64,000 nt of DNA, taken from positions 81,255,845 through 81,319,844 of the forward strand of contig CM019831.1 in the NCBI GenBank assembly GCA_009763385.1. Reading direction: 5' to 3'. The DNA is from Coix lacryma-jobi var. lacryma-jobi (lineage: Eukaryota > Streptophyta > Magnoliopsida > Poales > Poaceae). Under the pieces are notes generated by a model. The model ran no database searches and had not been told where the DNA came from. It saw nothing but the letters and a program-made list of their open reading frames with translations. Position numbers and translations under genes: made by a program. Of the stretch, positions 1 to 10,756 are shown one piece after another. Position 1 is the stretch's first letter. The number at the start of each line of letters is the position of its first letter.

Positions 1-673
1 GAACTAGATCTAGAACTAGAAGATGAACTAGAACTAGAGGATGAACTAGAACTAGAACCAGACGATCAACTAGAGGGATCTCTACTTCTACTTTGAAACC
101 CTAGTTTCTGATGTGGAGATGAATAATGAAGATGGAGATGCCTGGAGAAGGGGGTCTGGGTCTGGTTTTATAGCCCGGAGCGTGGAACGTGAGCCCTTGG
201 ATCAAACAGACTTCAGGGACGGTGGAGATGCATCCTAGGATGCGGTGGAAGAAGGTTCCAGAAGGCGGAGGCGAAACGGCCTCCGTGGCCGACCGGTCGG
301 TCTTGGTGTGGGACCGGTCGGTCTGGCCTAGTGGCCCACGTGGTGGCCCGCCTCGTGGTGTCTTCTGGTGTCTTCTAGATCCTTCTTTTGCAGATTTCGT
401 TGCAAAATTAATATCTTTTGATCCGGGACTCCGAATATAGCAAATGATATGTCCGTTTCGATAGTTTTGACGAGCTCTTCGCAATGGTGTACTCCAATTC
501 ATCACTTGAGCTACTTTTATATGGTGAAATATTGATGTCCTACAAAACAAGTGAGAGCACCAAAACTCGTGGAACTTGTTAGTTTCAAACCCTACAACTA
601 TGCTTTGTAATTCATTTAGTGTCATTTCATGCAATAGTTGATGGTTAATTATGAGCATTAGTGAGTGTCAACA
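1..673 (-). mobile_element. Ath-1 family LTR, minus strand, cut by window edge
   Basis: This is the reverse complement of the first half of the LTRs seen complete at 9262-10630 and 20671-22034. The LTR terminus (TGTTGACACTCAC on the minus strand) lies exactly at 673. The rest of the LTR runs off the left edge. It contains the same TATA box and the same CTAGTT-rich tract (1-75) as the complete copies. Because the terminus cuts directly into an integrase gene at 674, it is best read as the 5' LTR of a further Ath-1 insertion, or as a solo LTR, rather than the 3' LTR of Athila-P. The expected second copy of the target duplication CTTAT (674-678) would lie left of the window. Confidence 0.85.
166..173 (-). 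promoter_or_regulatory. TATA box of Ath-1 LTR
   Basis: Minus-strand CTATAAAA in the context GGGCTATAAAACCAGA, identical in position and context to the boxes at 9764 and 21173 in the complete LTRs. Likely RNA polymerase II promoter core. Confidence 0.7.
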
Positions 674-1462
674 CTTATCGCTAGGTGCAAACTCTTTGTG
701 CTTGATTCTTTTGTCATGCCATCTTTTTGTTCTTTCTTTGTAGATCTTCGAGCTATGATAGGCTTTTTCTCTCCATTCCTCTAGCTCTGCCAGCTGCATT
801 TGTCTCTTCTTGCCGGCTAGGTGGAGATCAATGTTCAATTTCTTGATTGCCCAATGGGCCCTAAACTCCAACTCCACAGGTAGATGACATGTTTTCCCAT
901 ATACCAGCTGGTATGGTGACATGCCTATGGGCGTCTTGTACGCTGTTCGGTATGCCCATAATGCATCATGCAGCTGGTACTTCCATTTCTTCCCCATCTC
1001 ATTCACGGTCTTCTGCAGAATGTTCTTGATCTGCTTGTTTGATGTTTCAGCTTGACCGCTTGTTTGGGGATGGTATGGAGTTGCAACATTGTGTTTGACT
1101 CCATATTCTGCTAGGAACTCCCGGAATCTCTTATCAATGAAGTGTGACCCTCCGTCACTTATGACCATTCGGGGTGTTCCAAACCGTGGGAATATCACTT
1201 CATGGAACATCTTCCTAGAATGCTTGGAGTCGGCAGAACTATAGGGTATTTCTTCTACCCACTTGGACACATAGTCCACCGCCACCAAGATGTATTCGAC
1301 ATTTTCATACTTTGGGAATGGTCCCATGAAGTCTATCCCCCAGACGTCAAACAACTCCACTTGGAGGTTGTTTGTGAGCGGCATTGCATCCCGAGCGTTG
1401 ATGTTTCCATGTTTCTGGCATCTGGCACATCTTCTGACGAATTCTTTTGTGTCTTGGTACAT
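668..1462 (-). pseudogene. pol: Athila-P integrase, C-terminally truncated
   Basis: 264 codons. The start shows the end of the zinc-binding HHCC domain (CARCQKHG). The catalytic core follows, with the DDE triad in the contexts GIDFMGPFP, VISDGGSHF and TSGQAETSN, and then the Athila/Tat-like region containing YGKTCHLPVELE and the WHDKRI segment. Integrase would join the element cDNA to chromosomal DNA in the nucleus. The frame ends two codons inside the neighbouring LTR (LTR terminus 673), just after a SDK position where related proteins continue with a hydrophobic C-terminal domain, so the C-terminus is missing. Upstream it is separated from RNase H only by the stop at 1487-1489. Not functional as it stands. 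Confidence 0.88.
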
Positions 1463-1486
1463 TGTCGGCCAGAAGAATCCGCTCTG

Positions 1487-2902
1487 CTAGATCTTGGCAT
1501 GTGTACGGAATGCTCCGAAGTGTCCACCATAGAGTGATGCTTGACATCTCTCTATGATTTTTGTGGCTTCAATCATTGGGACACATCTTCTCAGCAACCC
1601 ATCTGCGCAGACTCGGTAGAGGTACGAGTCGTCCCACAGATGGGAACGACTCTGATGCTTGAGTTTTCTCCTGTCCTCCCCTGGTGCAACATATCCTGGA
1701 ACTATATAGTTCACAATATTTGCATACCATGGATCCAAGTCTGTTACCTTGAGGAGTGTGTCATCCCTTAAATAATCATTAATAGGTAATTCATTTGCAT
1801 TTTTATGTTGAAGCCTAGACAAGTGATCAGCTACCGAGTTTTCAACCCCTTTCTTATCTCTTATTTCTATGTCAAACTCTTGGAGGAGAAGAATCCATCG
1901 GATTAGTCGAGGTTTGGCATCTTTCTTAGTGAGGAGGTATTTGAGAGCATCATGATTTGTATAAACAATTACCTTTGCCCCCACTAAGTAAGATCTAAAC
2001 TTGTCTATCGCAAAGACAACAACCAACAACTCTTTCTCAGTTGTGGCATAGTTTAGTTGTGTCCCAGACAAAGTCTTGCTAGCATAGGATATAACATAGT
2101 GCTTTTTATCCTTCGTTTGGCCCAAAACGGCACCAACAACAAAGTCGCTAGCATCACACATGATTTCAAAGGGCAACTTCCAATCAGGAGGTTGGATGAT
2201 TGGAGCTGAAAAGAGTGCCTTCTTCAATATTTGAAAGGCTTCATGGCACTCATTATTAAAAACAAAAGGCGCATCTTTAGCTAAATGGCTTGTCAGGGGT
2301 CTAGCAATTTGAGAAAAGTCTTTGATGAATCGCCTGTAGAACCCTGCATGGCCTAAAAAGCTACGAACTCCCTTCACATTTGTGGGAGGTGGAAGTTTTT
2401 CAATGACTTCAACTTTTGCTTTGTCCTCCTCTATCCCACGGGTAGACACCTTGTGTCCTAGCACTATTCCTTCCTGGACCATAAAATGGCATTTTTCCCA
2501 GTTTAGGACTAAGTGCTTTTCTTCGCACCATTGTAAGACCTTTTCTAAATTCTCCAAACAATTTGTGAAGGTTGTACCATAGACAGTAAAATCATGCATG
2601 AACACTTCCATGATTTTCTTGATCATGTCGGAGAAGATAGACATCATGCACCGTTGGAAGGAAGCTGGAGCATTGCATAACCCGAACGACATGCGTCGGT
2701 ATGCGTAAGTTCCATACGGGCATGAGAATGTAGTCTTACTTTGGTCATCCGGGTGAATCGGGATTTGGTGATATACGGAATACCCGTCAAGGAAACAAAA
2801 GAAGGAATGGTTCACGAGGCGTTCTAAAATTTTGTCAATGAACGACAACGGGAAATGATCCTTCTTAGTGGCCTTGTTGAGTTTCCGATAGTCAATGCAC
2901 AT
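1487..2902 (-). pseudogene. pol: Athila-P reverse transcriptase-RNase H
   Basis: 471 codons. Reverse transcriptase motifs are MCIDYRKLNKAT, then FSCPYGTYAYRRMSFGLCNAP, then the active-site region FMHDFTVYG. Family members have two adjacent aspartates there; the first is replaced by His (codon at 2594-2596). The RNase H domain follows, with CDASD and TTEKELL intact. The later Asp in the usual YTDH motif is Asn (YTNHDAL), while the terminal VADHLSRL is present. A stop at 1487-1489 separates it from integrase, and the stop at 2921-2923 cuts it from the fingers region upstream. Both polymerase and RNase H would be expected to be inactive. Confidence 0.9.
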
Positions 2903-2920
2903 CCGCCACCCGGTGATAGT

Positions 2921-4435
2921 TCATTGAGGGATGAGTTCATTCTTCTCATTCCTAACTACTGTCGTGCCTCCCTTCTTCGACACGACTTGTACCGGGCTAA
3001 CCCACTGACTGTTGGGCATGGGATAGATAATCCCGGCATGCAAGAGTTTGAGGACCTCTTTCTTAACAACTTCTCTCATAGCATTGTTAAGTCTCCGCTG
3101 TGGTTCCCTTGATGGTGAGGAGTTAGGTTCAATAGGGATACGATGCGTGTAGAGAGTGGGACTAATCCCTTTTTGGTCCTGGAGCGAGTAGCCTATGGCC
3201 GATTTATGTCTTTCTAGGACAACGACAAGTTTGCGGGTTTCCTCTTCAGAAAGTTTGTCGCTTATGATGGCTGGAGTTTCACGGTTATTGTTTAGAAAGA
3301 CATATTTTAGGCCTGAAGGAAGAGGCTTAAGCTCGATTGAGGGTTGTGATGGTGCCTCCGTTTGGTCTAGCTCGACAGGCTCTGCCAGCTCTTCCTCTTC
3401 TTGAATGAAATTTTCATCATCAAGAGCTGGTTGGGCCATGTATTCTAGGGAAGCCATCAAGACATCCTCAATAGGGTCTTGTTCGGGTTTGGGTTCTACT
3501 ATCGCATTGTTTGAGCATGAAAGCGAGACAGCAATAGGAGAACTTCCCAGCTTTAAATTCAAGAGACCCTGCTTTGGTCTTTCCTTAAAAAGTGTCCCTA
3601 GTGGTAAACCAACCAAAAGGGACATGTCTGAGATGTCATAGACATGGAAGTCAAGACGATACTCGAAACCATTAATTCGTAAAGGAATAGACCTCATGAT
3701 TCCACAACTCTCAAGAGTAACCCCCGAAGGAATTCTTAAAAGCTTAAGGGATGGGATCAAGGATTCGTTGGGGCAAATTTCTTTGACCAAGGCCATTGAA
3801 ATGTTGTTCATCCCAACAGTAGGGCTATAGTGAGCCTCTATGGTGGTTTCCTTTAAAGTGCACGACAAGACATCTGATGGGGCAATGATTCGGGCTACCT
3901 TAGAGGATAACTCCGTTTCAACCAACCATTCATGAATCATGATGGCCGGGAGCCCTTTGATGTGTTCCATAAGGAGGGGCTCGTTAAGCGGACCATCATC
4001 GTCATCAGATGTCAAGGAATGTGTCGGAGGCATCACTTGGATGGGAATATTCGAGGTGTTGCCAAAATCTTCAAAAAGATCATTCTCGAATTTAAAGGGG
4101 AATGAAGAGGGTTGTGGTTCATCATCCTCTATAGTATGGTGTGTTCCCTCAATGGGAGGTTCTGCGGCAACCAAATCAAACAAGGGATTCGAAAGAATTT
4201 CAAAGTCGGTTGCGAGTGCCTCCTCTTGTTGGTCGGGGCTTGACTCTATTGTTTCTTCAGGAATCTCATCATAAATACCGGTGTAAGGGGTGTTTTCAAG
4301 GATTTTCTCAAGAATAGCTTTCCCTTCACTAATGGTTTTATGTGCAAACGAGCCTCCAGAAGATAAATCAAGGTGGAGAGCAGCTTCTTTGCTAAGACCA
4401 TGATGAAAGTGTTGAAGCAGCATGTGGTTAGGCAA
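2921..4435 (-). pseudogene. Athila-P gag C-terminus, protease-like region and RT N-terminus
   Basis: 504 codons in one frame. The first part continues gag (GLSKEAALHLDLSSGGSF, ILEKILENTPYTG), matching the same segment of Ath-1 gag. The middle is an acidic linker and then a protease-like fold region (GIMRSIPLRINGFEYRLDFHV, LLVGLPLGTLF). No D-S/T-G or D-L-G-A catalytic triplet can be seen. The end carries the start of reverse transcriptase (HRIPIEPNSSP to SQWVSPVQVVSKKGG). The stop at 2921-2923 (TGA) fits a CGA-to-TGA change, because the reading frame resumes immediately with the RT core. Gag would package RNA in cytoplasmic particles. Confidence 0.82.
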
Positions 4436-4526
4436 AGAAAGGTTTGGGCCAGCATTGATGAGATTTGTGAATCTAGCCCAGGCTGCTCCTAGAGTCTCCT
4501 TCTCTTTTTGTTGAAATGTAATAATT

Positions 4527-4793
4527 TCAATTCGAAGGGCAATAATTTGGGAAATAGGGAAGAAAGCGAGACAAAAAATTGTCCTGAAGTTCGTCCCAAT
4601 TTCCGTTGACTCCTATGGTATGAGCATACCATTGTTTTGCTCCACCCAAAAGGGAGAATGGAAACAATTTCCATTTAATGGTCTCGTGCGACATGCCAGA
4701 AATGTATAGGCATGAGCACAGTTGCTCAAATTCCCGAAAATGGGTATAAGGATTTTCATCTTCGTGCCCTGAGAAGGGTTGCTCCTGTATCAT
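4527..4793 (-). pseudogene. gag: Athila-P gag N-terminal fragment
   Basis: 88 codons from the first Met, with the frame open upstream to about 4890. It carries the retrotransposon gag core (HFREFEQLCSCL, TIKWKLFPFSLLG, NWDELQDNFLSRF), nearly the same as Ath-1 gag (TIKWKLFPFSLLGRARKWY). It is separated from the downstream part by a frameshift around 4489-4530: the sequence continuing the domain is in another frame at 4489-4520. The Met at 4793 may be internal, because related sequence extends upstream (SSYELRPGFIAM), so the true start is not certain. Confidence 0.8.
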
Positions 4794-4899
4794 GGCTATA
4801 AAGCCGGGACGGAGTTCATAGCTGGAAGCTGTGCATCTTTCAATAAGTGAGATTCCAATTCCATCTGTTACGCCTAGGAAGTGGATGTGTGGCCGTATT

Positions 4900-6065
4900 C
4901 GACCACCTCTTTATCTTACGGCTAGTTCCTTTAGATTCGGGAAAGTTTTTCTAGGGGAAGGGAGATAAATTGTTTGTTTATCTTCCCTATTTTTGAACCA
5001 TTCTTCTTCTCGATAGCCAGATAGCATAAAATATTGTTACTAAGAAAGCAGCAAATCCCTTCTTTCTACGAAAAAGCTACATAGACTTAAAAAAAATTAC
5101 CTTGCCACAGAAGTTTTTTTTAGTAGTCCACTTTGACTGATACATCCCAAATCTTCAATTACCAGCCCCAACACCCTATTTTGGTAAAATAAGATATGCG
5201 TAGCACTTCATATGAACATGCCTCTATCAATTGAGAGGCTATGACTGAGCTCTTGAATGCTCTTAGGCTACCGTAACGAGAAGAATCCGATTTGAACCAA
5301 CAATTCATCCTTATGGAAAAGAAGGGATGCTACTTTTTGTGTTGTGTCATGATTACCCACCACTTGTCCTTGTACGTTGTAAAATATATAGTATGCTTTC
5401 TATGAAAGCTCATAAGATCCGCTGACAAAACAGAAAACCAATTTACTCGCTTAGTCTCTTTGACTAAATGGTTAAAGCACTTAACCGACTTACCTTTTTT
5501 AGTTGCATCGTACCGTGGGTCAAACTCTGTATGTAGATAGAGCCCCTATGCTCCTAATGTAGAGCTGGAACTACAACAGTTACCGTGGAATCCGCGATCA
5601 CACATGAGTTACAGTTGTTTTTCCGGTGAAGCTAGTACTTTACTTGAGTATACCATACTTTTTGTGTTGGAAACACCATTGTCACACGGGTCTAATAAGA
5701 ATATTGACTGGCACGTGAGCTAAAAGCCAACACCTGAGTCAGTCAGTCTCCCACTTTAGTTGTGGGTTGGGTAGGTCAAACCGCGAGTACGAGATAACTC
5801 AGAGGCACTATAATACCTATCGATGTTGGCTGTCAGTCTTCGGCATTGATTTTCCTTGAGCGGAGGAAATGGTGCTTTGTCGATCCGATTTCTCACTTCT
5901 TCTCTTACGAGATTTCTAGTTTCATGAAAAGAGCGCTCTTTCTATCAACGCAGGGCTCAGACCTTTTTACAGCAGTTGAATGGGTTTAGCTTAGAATTGA
6001 ATCATGCCCCCGCAAGATTGGCTGGCCATTGAGGACTTGTTCCGATGAGTTTTAAAGTGTCCTCC
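4900..6065. other. Organelle-like DNA (candidate mitochondrial insert)
   Basis: No retrotransposon similarity, no open frame of useful length, and a composition unlike either neighbour. The texture (mixed G+C, short homopurine and homopyrimidine runs, segments such as GAGCGGAGGAAATGG and AAGAGCGCTCTTTC) resembles intergenic plant mitochondrial DNA. It is bounded by a truncated gag on the left and a truncated LTR on the right, as expected for DNA captured at a repaired break. I recognise no mitochondrial gene, so the assignment rests on general resemblance only. The left edge is uncertain by about 50 bases. Alternatives are an unclassified intergenic segment or a decayed non-coding transposon. 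Confidence 0.4.
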
Positions 6066-7967
6066 GTTTTAATCCTGAGCGCCCATCTCAGATCCAACGC
6101 TCAAAAAAGCCTGATACCCCTTCGTGTGTTGTTTTGCAAATAAACCCTTATAAGTTTCTAGGCATCAACCTGCGATCCTTTGCTCCCTGTTCACCGAATC
6201 TATGCAGACTTACATCCAAAGCCCCTGTGCTTTTCCTTTATTGAGGCACAGTCCAGCCGAAATTCAGTTTTCATTTTAGTTATTTGTAAATTACAAAATC
6301 AAGTTTGATTCAATCACAGTTTTGCCACTAACTTCAAAAGCTCGTATCTTCTTCGTTTTAACTCCGATTTAGTCCATTCAACTTGCGTTAGATTCGTTTT
6401 GAAAAGACCTACCTGATTATATAACTTTCCATACTGTTTTACATAATTAAAATTTGAGTTAGATCTAATCTAGTAATTAGGGTTTTATAACTTGTTTAAT
6501 TCATAACTTTATGTTTCAACTCCGATTAGATTGATCTTCGCGTCTGAATGACCATAATGAATTGTAGATCAGTTTTCAAAACTCTTAATCTTATTTTCTT
6601 ATGATTGATGTACTGTTCTAATCATAGGCTATGTTTGCTTTGCATGATTGGTGTTGGATGTTTGTGTGGTGTTCTATGTCCGGTCGGTGAGTTTTACATT
6701 GGCGTTCAAGAAGAAGAAGATCATAATCAAGAGTCAACCTTTGGAAGTCTGCAAGTCAACAGAAGAAGGATCTTGAGTTTAAGGCAAGTATAGCATGGGA
6801 TCCTCCTTGATGTCCTAATAACCTTAATTCACTATAATCATCATATGCATGTGTCTACCTTGATGCCTATATAAACTTATCCTAGATGTTTGATCTTGTA
6901 CCTTGATAACCTTGGGTATGCATTGGGTAGCTTGATGCTAGTGCTCAACTCAAACTATGATCATGTAAATTTGTTTCAATGGTATATGTGACATGTTAAA
7001 TATGACTTTTATAGCAACATGGTTTAAGAACTACTATAAGGGATCACCCGGGACTTACAGTGCAACCATGAGTGTTATATGGCTCTGACCTTAGCTTAGT
7101 ATGAGGATTTTTTCTAGCTTGTTAGTGGTTACCCGAAAGGGCGCATAAGGCACTTGCCGAGATGGGTATAGTGCGGCTTCTATCCACGTGTGTATAGGCT
7201 GCGTGTTATTGTGCCATCTGGAAGGAGGGCTCTACATCCCCTTGCCCTAAGACCTAGCGGCCCTAACTTGTTAGACGAACCTTTGAAAGGCTGCGTAGTG
7301 AACCCTGCCATGCACCTTGCAAGTGTAATGTGGGCCTTGCAAACCCCGACGTATGGGAATCACTACTCATCGGGTAAAGTGTACAACCTCTGCAGAGTGT
7401 AAAACTGATATATCAGCCGTGCTCGCGGTTACGAGCGGCCTAGAATTCTTATGGTATAGTTGTTGCTTAATAATAACGATGATGATACTATATTTATTCA
7501 ATTGATACATGTTTACTTGATCATATGTTTAAATTGGGATGGATATACTTTGATGCTACTTAATGCTAAAATTATGCCAATTAAAAGCTTCCGCAGTTAA
7601 ACCCGTGTCAGCCTTTTGAGCCTCATGAACCCCATGTTATATTTGCTAAGTACGAGATGTACTTATGCTTGCTTTACTTTTCAATACTTTAGAAAAATAC
7701 CGGATGGGTACCAGAATGCCAGAAGTTAGAGAAGTTAGGCTTGTGATCAACCAGTCAGTTGTTCCCTGTGAAGTTGGTGTCTCCATCTGAAGATCGGAGT
7801 GTCTTTCCGCTGTCTGCTCCTTAAGGTTATGTTCTTTTTGTTTATACGTTATGTATTTAAGCATTGTCTTTCGATATTATCCTTTATATGTAGCTATATG
7901 TGAGATTTGACTTCCTGGGCTCACATATGGTGTATATCCGGTTTTGTTCTTAAAACCGGGTGTGACA
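6066..7967 (+). mobile_element. Chromo-B 5' LTR, left-truncated
   Basis: Matches the right part of the Chromo-B 3' LTR (22755-24651) from the shared TTTTAATCCTGAGCGCCC onward and ends in GGGTGTGACA at 7967. About 1.26 kb of its start is missing, including the region that carries the TATA box in the other copy (22279), so this copy has lost its promoter. The LTR end is followed by three bases and a tRNA-Met primer-binding site. Confidence 0.9.
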
Positions 7968-7970
7968 AAG

Positions 7971-7982
7971 TGGTATCAGAGC
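7971..7982 (+). promoter_or_regulatory. Chromo-B primer-binding site (tRNA-iMet)
   Basis: TGGTATCAGAGC, the complement of the 3' end of plant initiator tRNA-Met, lies three bases after the 5' LTR end. It would prime minus-strand cDNA synthesis. Confidence 0.92.
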
Positions 7983-8711
7983 AATGCTGACTGTAGAACG
8001 CAAGCCTAGTTAGAAACTAGTCATTTTAAGGTTTTGAAAATTTCTATAGAACTCTTGTTCTATCAACCTTGGTATTTTCTTCTCTATTGTATTTCTACCC
8101 TTGTTATTCGTCTCCTCCTTGTTGCTTAATTTTAAAATCTTGTTCCCATCCACACTCCTTGTCTTGATACTCTTTTAAAATCTTCTCTTACCACCTTCTT
8201 GTTTAGTCAAAAGTGGAGTTTTGGGTTCTTTGCCCTTAATATGAAGAGAACGATAGTAGCGCAAGTCGAGTCATTGTTTGAAGTGTGAACCTTTATTGCT
8301 CTGTTGAGTTGACATTATGATAATGGTTGCGTTGGATCTTTGTAATGAGTGCTAATGATTTTGTGGGTTTCCTCACAATCTCATTTAGGTTAGGCTTAGG
8401 ATGTCTTATGCATAGATTGTTGGGTTTCCTGTTTTCTTCTGTTCCTTTATCCTGTCTTTTTGGAGCAGTCTACAAGGCGATGCAGCTGGGTTGTTTGAAG
8501 ACCAAGGAAGATGTATGCAACCCTTGGTATCCCCTAGTTCAAGCCCTTTTAAGGGGGTAGCCAAGATAAAGGAGTCACAAGAAGAAAGGAAAGGATCTGG
8601 GAAGAAGCTACTCGAGCAAGTGAAGATGAAGGTTCAACGCCAGTGTATCCTTCTCTCTTTGTCTATCTTCTTCTGAATCTCGAGGACGAGATTCTTTTAA
8701 GGGGGTAGTTT
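7983..8711 (+). mobile_element. Chromo-B residual internal region and polypurine tract
   Basis: Only 0.7 kb remains between the LTRs. No gag, protease, RT or integrase frame is visible; the short open frames here carry no recognisable motif. The right end has the chromovirus-like CGAGGACGAGATTC followed by a purine tract AAGGGGGTAG (8699-8708) just before the 3' LTR. This is either an internally deleted copy or a member of a non-autonomous group. The intact PBS and PPT suggest it could have been replicated in trans. Confidence 0.8.
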
Positions 8712-9261
8712 TGTCACACCCTGAAATTTGCATTTCTTGAATTAGAATTAAAATGGTTTATTTATGTATTTTTGTGCTCATAAAATATAAGGAAATAAAA
8801 AATTTCTCTAAATTAAAATTTATCCTAGGGTTTAGTAACATGTTTGTTTATTTCATGCCTATGCAGTTGAGTTTTGTGCTGAGTGGTTTTGGTTAAAATT
8901 CAAAATGATTTAGAAACCATTTGAAAATGAATTACATACAAAGGGTTTTGAAAATAAAGATTTTTTTGTTTTTCAAAAAGATGGAAACGTTTAAAATATC
9001 AAAACTTCTTGTTTCTCCCAAAGATTCAAATCAAAAGTTAAAAAGAATTCAAATTTGGATTTGAAATCCCTTTCTAAATCTCAATTTGATTTGGAAAACC
9101 ATTTCTTTTTCCTCCTCTCCCCTTTCTTCCCTTTTGGCCCGAGCCTGCCCAGCCGGCCCGGACCTCCTCCCTCCTCTCGGCCTTTCCATCGCCCTCCCGC
9201 GCGGCCTGGCTTCCGGCCCAGCCGAGCGCGTCGTTCCTCTCCTCCTCTTTCTTGGGCCGAT
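8712..9261 (+). mobile_element. Chromo-B 3' LTR, left piece
   Basis: Begins TGTCACACCC, the inverted partner of the LTR end GGGTGTGACA, directly after the polypurine tract. It runs to the Ath-1 insertion point at 9261; the last five bases (CCGAT) are duplicated at 22035-22039. The sequence turns strongly G+C rich after 9120. Open frames on both strands in 9055-9277 are by-products of this composition. Confidence 0.92.
9257..9261. repeat. TSD of Ath-1, left copy
   Basis: CCGAT, identical to 22035-22039 on the other side of Ath-1. It proves the two Chromo-B LTR pieces were once joined. Confidence 0.95.
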
Positions 9262-9763
9262 TGTTGACGCTCACTAATGCTCATAATTACCCATCTACTA
9301 TTGCATGAAATGACACTAAATAAATCACAAAGCATAGTTGTAGGGTTTGAAACTAACAAGTTCCACGAGTTTTGGTGCTCTCACTTGTTTTGTAGGACAT
9401 CCATGTTTTTACCGTATAAAAGTATCTCAAGTGATGAATTGGAGTGCACCATGGCAAAGAGCTCGTCGAGACGATCGAAACGGACACACCATTTGCTATA
9501 TTCAGAGTCCCGGATGAAAAGATATTAATTTCGCAATGAAACCTGCAAAAGAAGGATCTAGAAGACACAAGAAGACACCACGAGGCGGCCCGCCACGGGG
9601 GCCCACTGGGCCAGACCGACCGATGGGGCCCACCGACCGACCGGTCGGCCACGGAGGCCGTTTTGCCTCCGCCTTCTGGAACCTTCTTCCACCGCCTCCT
9701 AGGATGCATTTCCACTGTCCCTGAAGTCGGTTTGATCCAAGGGCTCACGCTCCATGCTCCGGG

Positions 9764-9771
9764 CTATAAAA
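9764..9771 (+). promoter_or_regulatory. TATA box, Ath-1 5' LTR
   Basis: CTATAAAA following GGG, about 500 bp into the LTR. A likely transcription start lies about 30 bp downstream. Confidence 0.75.
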
Positions 9772-9889
9772 CCAGACCCAAACCCCCCCAGAAAGCCATC
9801 TCCATCTTCATTATTCATCTCCGCACCAGAAACTAGGGTTTCAATTAGAAGTAAAGGTCCCTCTAGATGAATCTCTTGTAGTTCATCTA

Positions 9890-9956
9890 GAATTAGATCT
9901 AGTTCTAGTTCTTCTAGTTCTAGTTCGTCTAGTTCTAGTTCTAGTTGTCTAGTTCA
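9890..9956 (+). repeat. CTAGTT-type short tandem tract in Ath-1 R/U5
   Basis: Dense repetition of TCTAGT/TTCTAG words downstream of the TATA box. It also occurs at about 21283-21362 and, reversed, at 1-75. Copy number varies slightly between LTRs. Confidence 0.85.
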
Positions 9957-10637
9957 TTTAGTTGTATTTAGAGATCGGATTAGAGAGAGGAGGAGGAGAG
10001 AGATGAGGAGGAGCCGGATCTGTCGGATCTTCCTCGACATTGTAATGGTGCAGCATCTGGTTCGTCTTTAAGTAATCTCCAGGTTCTTCATTTATCACTT
10101 CTAAGTATTTTATTTAATTTTAGTTCTTGCTTTATTTTATTTACTGGATCTCCGCTCGTATTGAGTGCTCTAGTTATTCATGGTAATTAGAGTAGTAATC
10201 ATTAGTGTAGACGCGGTGTCTAGGCTAGTGTTTACCTGAGTTTGCGCCCAATCCTCCGGTTAGTTGTTGTAGCTACAGGGGTGACAACTTTGTAGATTGT
10301 TATAATCCACCATGTTAGGATTGGTGTTTCGTAGAGCTTTTTGGCAGCCTTCTCCTGATTACCTTTTTCCCAGTCTTTTTCGAGAATCAAAAAGGTACTG
10401 TTGCTCCGAAGTAAGTAAAGTATAGTAAGCCTTTGATTAGATAGACCTGCTTAGAAAACCCTAAAATCTCTCTCTAACAACATTACCATTCTTTTCTTGG
10501 ACGTTTTTAATTCTTCTAGTACACTTCACGTTCCCCGTGGAAATTGATACCCTGGAATACTCTCGGGTGAAAGCTACATCGGTATCCGTGCGCTTGCGGA
10601 TTTTTCTGTGTGCGTTTAAAATACCCAACAAGCTTTC

Positions 10638-10655
10638 TGGCGCCGTTGCCGGGGA
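10638..10655 (+). promoter_or_regulatory. Ath-1 primer-binding site (tRNA-Asp)
   Basis: TGGCGCCGTTGCCGGGGA matches the complement of the 3' end of plant tRNA-Asp(GUC) over 18 bases. tRNA-Asp priming is typical of Athila-type elements. Confidence 0.93.
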
Positions 10656-10756
10656 ACGGTAGCTGTTCTAGAATCGAGACAAGTTCATCCGTGTTTCTTT
10701 TCTTTTTACCACCTTTCCCTTTTTACCACATTTTTCTTTTACCATCCTATCACCAC

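Larger units (their letters stand above)
674..4900 (-). mobile_element. Athila-P: broken Athila/Tat-like Ty3/gypsy gag-pol
   Basis: A minus-strand gypsy element reads, from high to low coordinates, gag, protease-like region, reverse transcriptase, RNase H, integrase. That order (integrase after RNase H) is diagnostic of Ty3/gypsy. The chain is broken by a frameshift in gag, in-frame stops at 2921-2923 and 1487-1489, and abrupt truncation at both ends. Integrase stops at an Ath-1 LTR terminus (673), and gag runs into organelle-like sequence near 4900. No LTR or primer-binding site can be assigned to it. Gag is clearly related to the gag of Ath-1 (10757-11911), so this may be a relative of the autonomous partner that mobilises the pol-less Ath-1 and Ath-2 families; that is inference. 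Confidence 0.85.
9262..10630 (+). mobile_element. Ath-1 5' LTR
   Basis: 1369 bp, TG...CA. It carries the TATA box at 9764-9771 and a CTAGTT-rich tract at about 9890-9956, and ends TACCCAACA seven bases before the PBS. It is nearly identical to the 3' LTR (1364 bp). The minus-strand frame at 9353-9748 and plus-strand frames in it are by-products; the same frames recur in the other LTR without conserved protein features. Confidence 0.95.

Noticed and set aside
1202..1537. Plus-strand 111-codon frame
   Set aside because: Antisense to the Athila-P integrase; no protein features.
5440..5520. Possible tRNA in the organelle-like segment
   Set aside because: A short ACTAAATGGTTAAAGC stretch looks D-arm-like, but no T-arm or acceptor pairing can be found.
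9353..9748. 131-codon minus-strand frame, also at 20762-21157
   Set aside because: Both lie inside Ath-1 LTRs and overlap the TATA region; present only because the LTRs are repeats.
10638..10655. tRNA gene
   Set aside because: Only the 18-base complement of a tRNA 3' end is present. It is a primer-binding site; no cloverleaf surrounds it. The same holds for 7971, 26340, 28649 and 34159.
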